Assembly: GCA_024277405.1 (NCBI GenBank)
Contig: JAJRVI010000203.1
Coordinates: 1 to 13,023, forward strand
Reading direction: 5' to 3'
DNA length: 13,023 bases
Source of the DNA: Fidelibacterota bacterium
GTDB taxonomy: Bacteria; Bipolaricaulota; Bipolaricaulia; Bipolaricaulales; Bipolaricaulaceae
Shown: positions 12,619-13,023 of the stretch, piece by piece
Position numbering within the stretch: position 1 is the first letter of the stretch
Layout of the letters: each line of letters starts with the position of its first letter
Made by a program: the position numbers and the translations under genes
Notes under the pieces: generated by a model
Seen by the model: only the letters and a program-made list of their open reading frames with translations
Databases searched by the model: none
Told to the model about the DNA's origin: nothing

Positions 12619-13023
12619 GTCACCGGGATGCCTTCACCCAAGACAAGGGCTTCGTAGGCCCGGCGGGTCTTCCCCGCATAGTCGCCGCCCCGGTCGAGGG
12701 CGATACCGCGGCCTATGGCGGTGACCACCGTTCCCACCCCGATGGCCGCGATCTCCCTCCCCGCCTCCCGCAGGAGCTCAGGGGCGCTTCCCGGGGGGGT
12801 ACTGCGGCCGTCGGTGATGAAGTGGACGTAAACCCTTCCCATCCCTTCCCGGCGAGTGAGCCTCAAGAGCTCGAACACGTATTCCATCGAACCGTGGGAG
12901 CTTGTGCGCGAGAGGAGTCCGATGAGATGAAGTGCCCCCATCCTGGCCTTGGCATCCGCTATCGCTTTGTGGAAGGAGGGGTTGTCGGCGAAGCGCCCAG
13001 TTCTCAGCGCCTCCTCGATCCGA
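12615..13023 (-). pseudogene. Truncated, degenerate cofactor-independent phosphoglycerate mutase (GpmI-like) fragment
   Basis: The frame enters from beyond the window edge and ends at TGA 12617-12615, giving 135 visible residues. It aligns with the middle of 2,3-bisphosphoglycerate-independent phosphoglycerate mutase (about residues 90-205 of ~510): RIEEALRTGRFADNP, GALHLIGLLS, VYVHFITDGRSTPP, IGRGIALDRGGDY and RRAYEALVLGEG. The protein then stops, so the C-terminal ~300 residues with most of the metal ligands are missing, and no other frame restores them. Active-site positions are altered: the usual SDGGVHSH reads SRTSSHGS, and DGRD reads DGRS. This suggests a decayed gene or a relic left after deletion. 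Sequence upstream of the window could show whether the N-terminal part is intact. A specialised short homologue is the less likely alternative. Confidence 0.65.

Noticed and set aside
1..13023. CRISPR arrays, tRNA/rRNA genes, insertion sequences, phage or defence genes
   Set aside because: I saw no regularly spaced repeats, no tRNA-like folds or CCA ends, and no transposase, integrase or known defence motifs. Every sizeable gene except the terminal fragment belongs to a metabolic or transport family.

Overview
The window reads as a chromosomal stretch of a GC-rich, probably thermophilic and diderm bacterium. Thermophily is inferred from bpsA, whose branched-chain polyamine product is typical of hyperthermophilic archaea and Thermus-like bacteria. 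A bacterial rather than archaeal host is supported by the TPP riboswitch, the consensus Shine-Dalgarno sites, sigma70-like promoters and a U-tract terminator. A periplasm is suggested because both solute-binding proteins have cleavable signal peptides without a lipobox cysteine. The lineage cannot be fixed from sequence alone; a deep thermophilic phylum such as Bipolaricaulota or a Thermus-like group would fit, but this is a guess. I see no insertion sequences, tRNA or rRNA genes, or CRISPR arrays.

Plus strand, 234-5131: a six-gene polyamine operon, bpsA - pdaD - speD - speE - speB - truD. It encodes what looks like a complete route from arginine to a branched polyamine. The pyruvoyl-dependent decarboxylase PdaD makes agmatine and SpeD makes decarboxylated AdoMet. 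SpeE adds an aminopropyl group, the ureohydrolase SpeB releases urea, and BpsA aminopropylates spermidine at N4. The tRNA pseudouridine synthase gene truD closes the operon with an ATGA overlap. A 13-bp hairpin lies between pdaD and speD, and a 22-bp imperfect palindrome lies in the upstream region.

Minus strand, 5140-10365: a promoter, a periplasmic binding protein, an intrinsic terminator, a fused 12-TM permease, an ABC ATPase with a C-terminal regulatory domain, a Cof-type HAD phosphatase and an unusual RpiB/LacAB-type isomerase. The transporter is of the FbpABC/AfuABC class. Next to a phosphatase and a sugar-phosphate isomerase, it may import a phosphorylated sugar rather than iron. The cluster runs convergently into truD with only 8 bp between stop codons.

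Minus strand, 10385-12479: a promoter, a TPP riboswitch, thiL (thiamine-phosphate kinase) and thiB (thiamine-binding protein), the last two overlapping by ATGA. The sequence after the aptamer supports a translational OFF switch: one helix would hide both the ribosome-binding site and the GTG start of thiL, and a competing 14-bp helix uses the 5' strand of P1. No thiP or thiQ accompanies thiB, so it may use the permease and ATPase of the neighbouring cluster.

Minus strand, 12523-13023: the end of a cofactor-independent phosphoglycerate mutase-like gene. It stops far short of the normal C-terminus and has altered active-site residues, so it is probably a remnant. Its 5' end lies outside the window.
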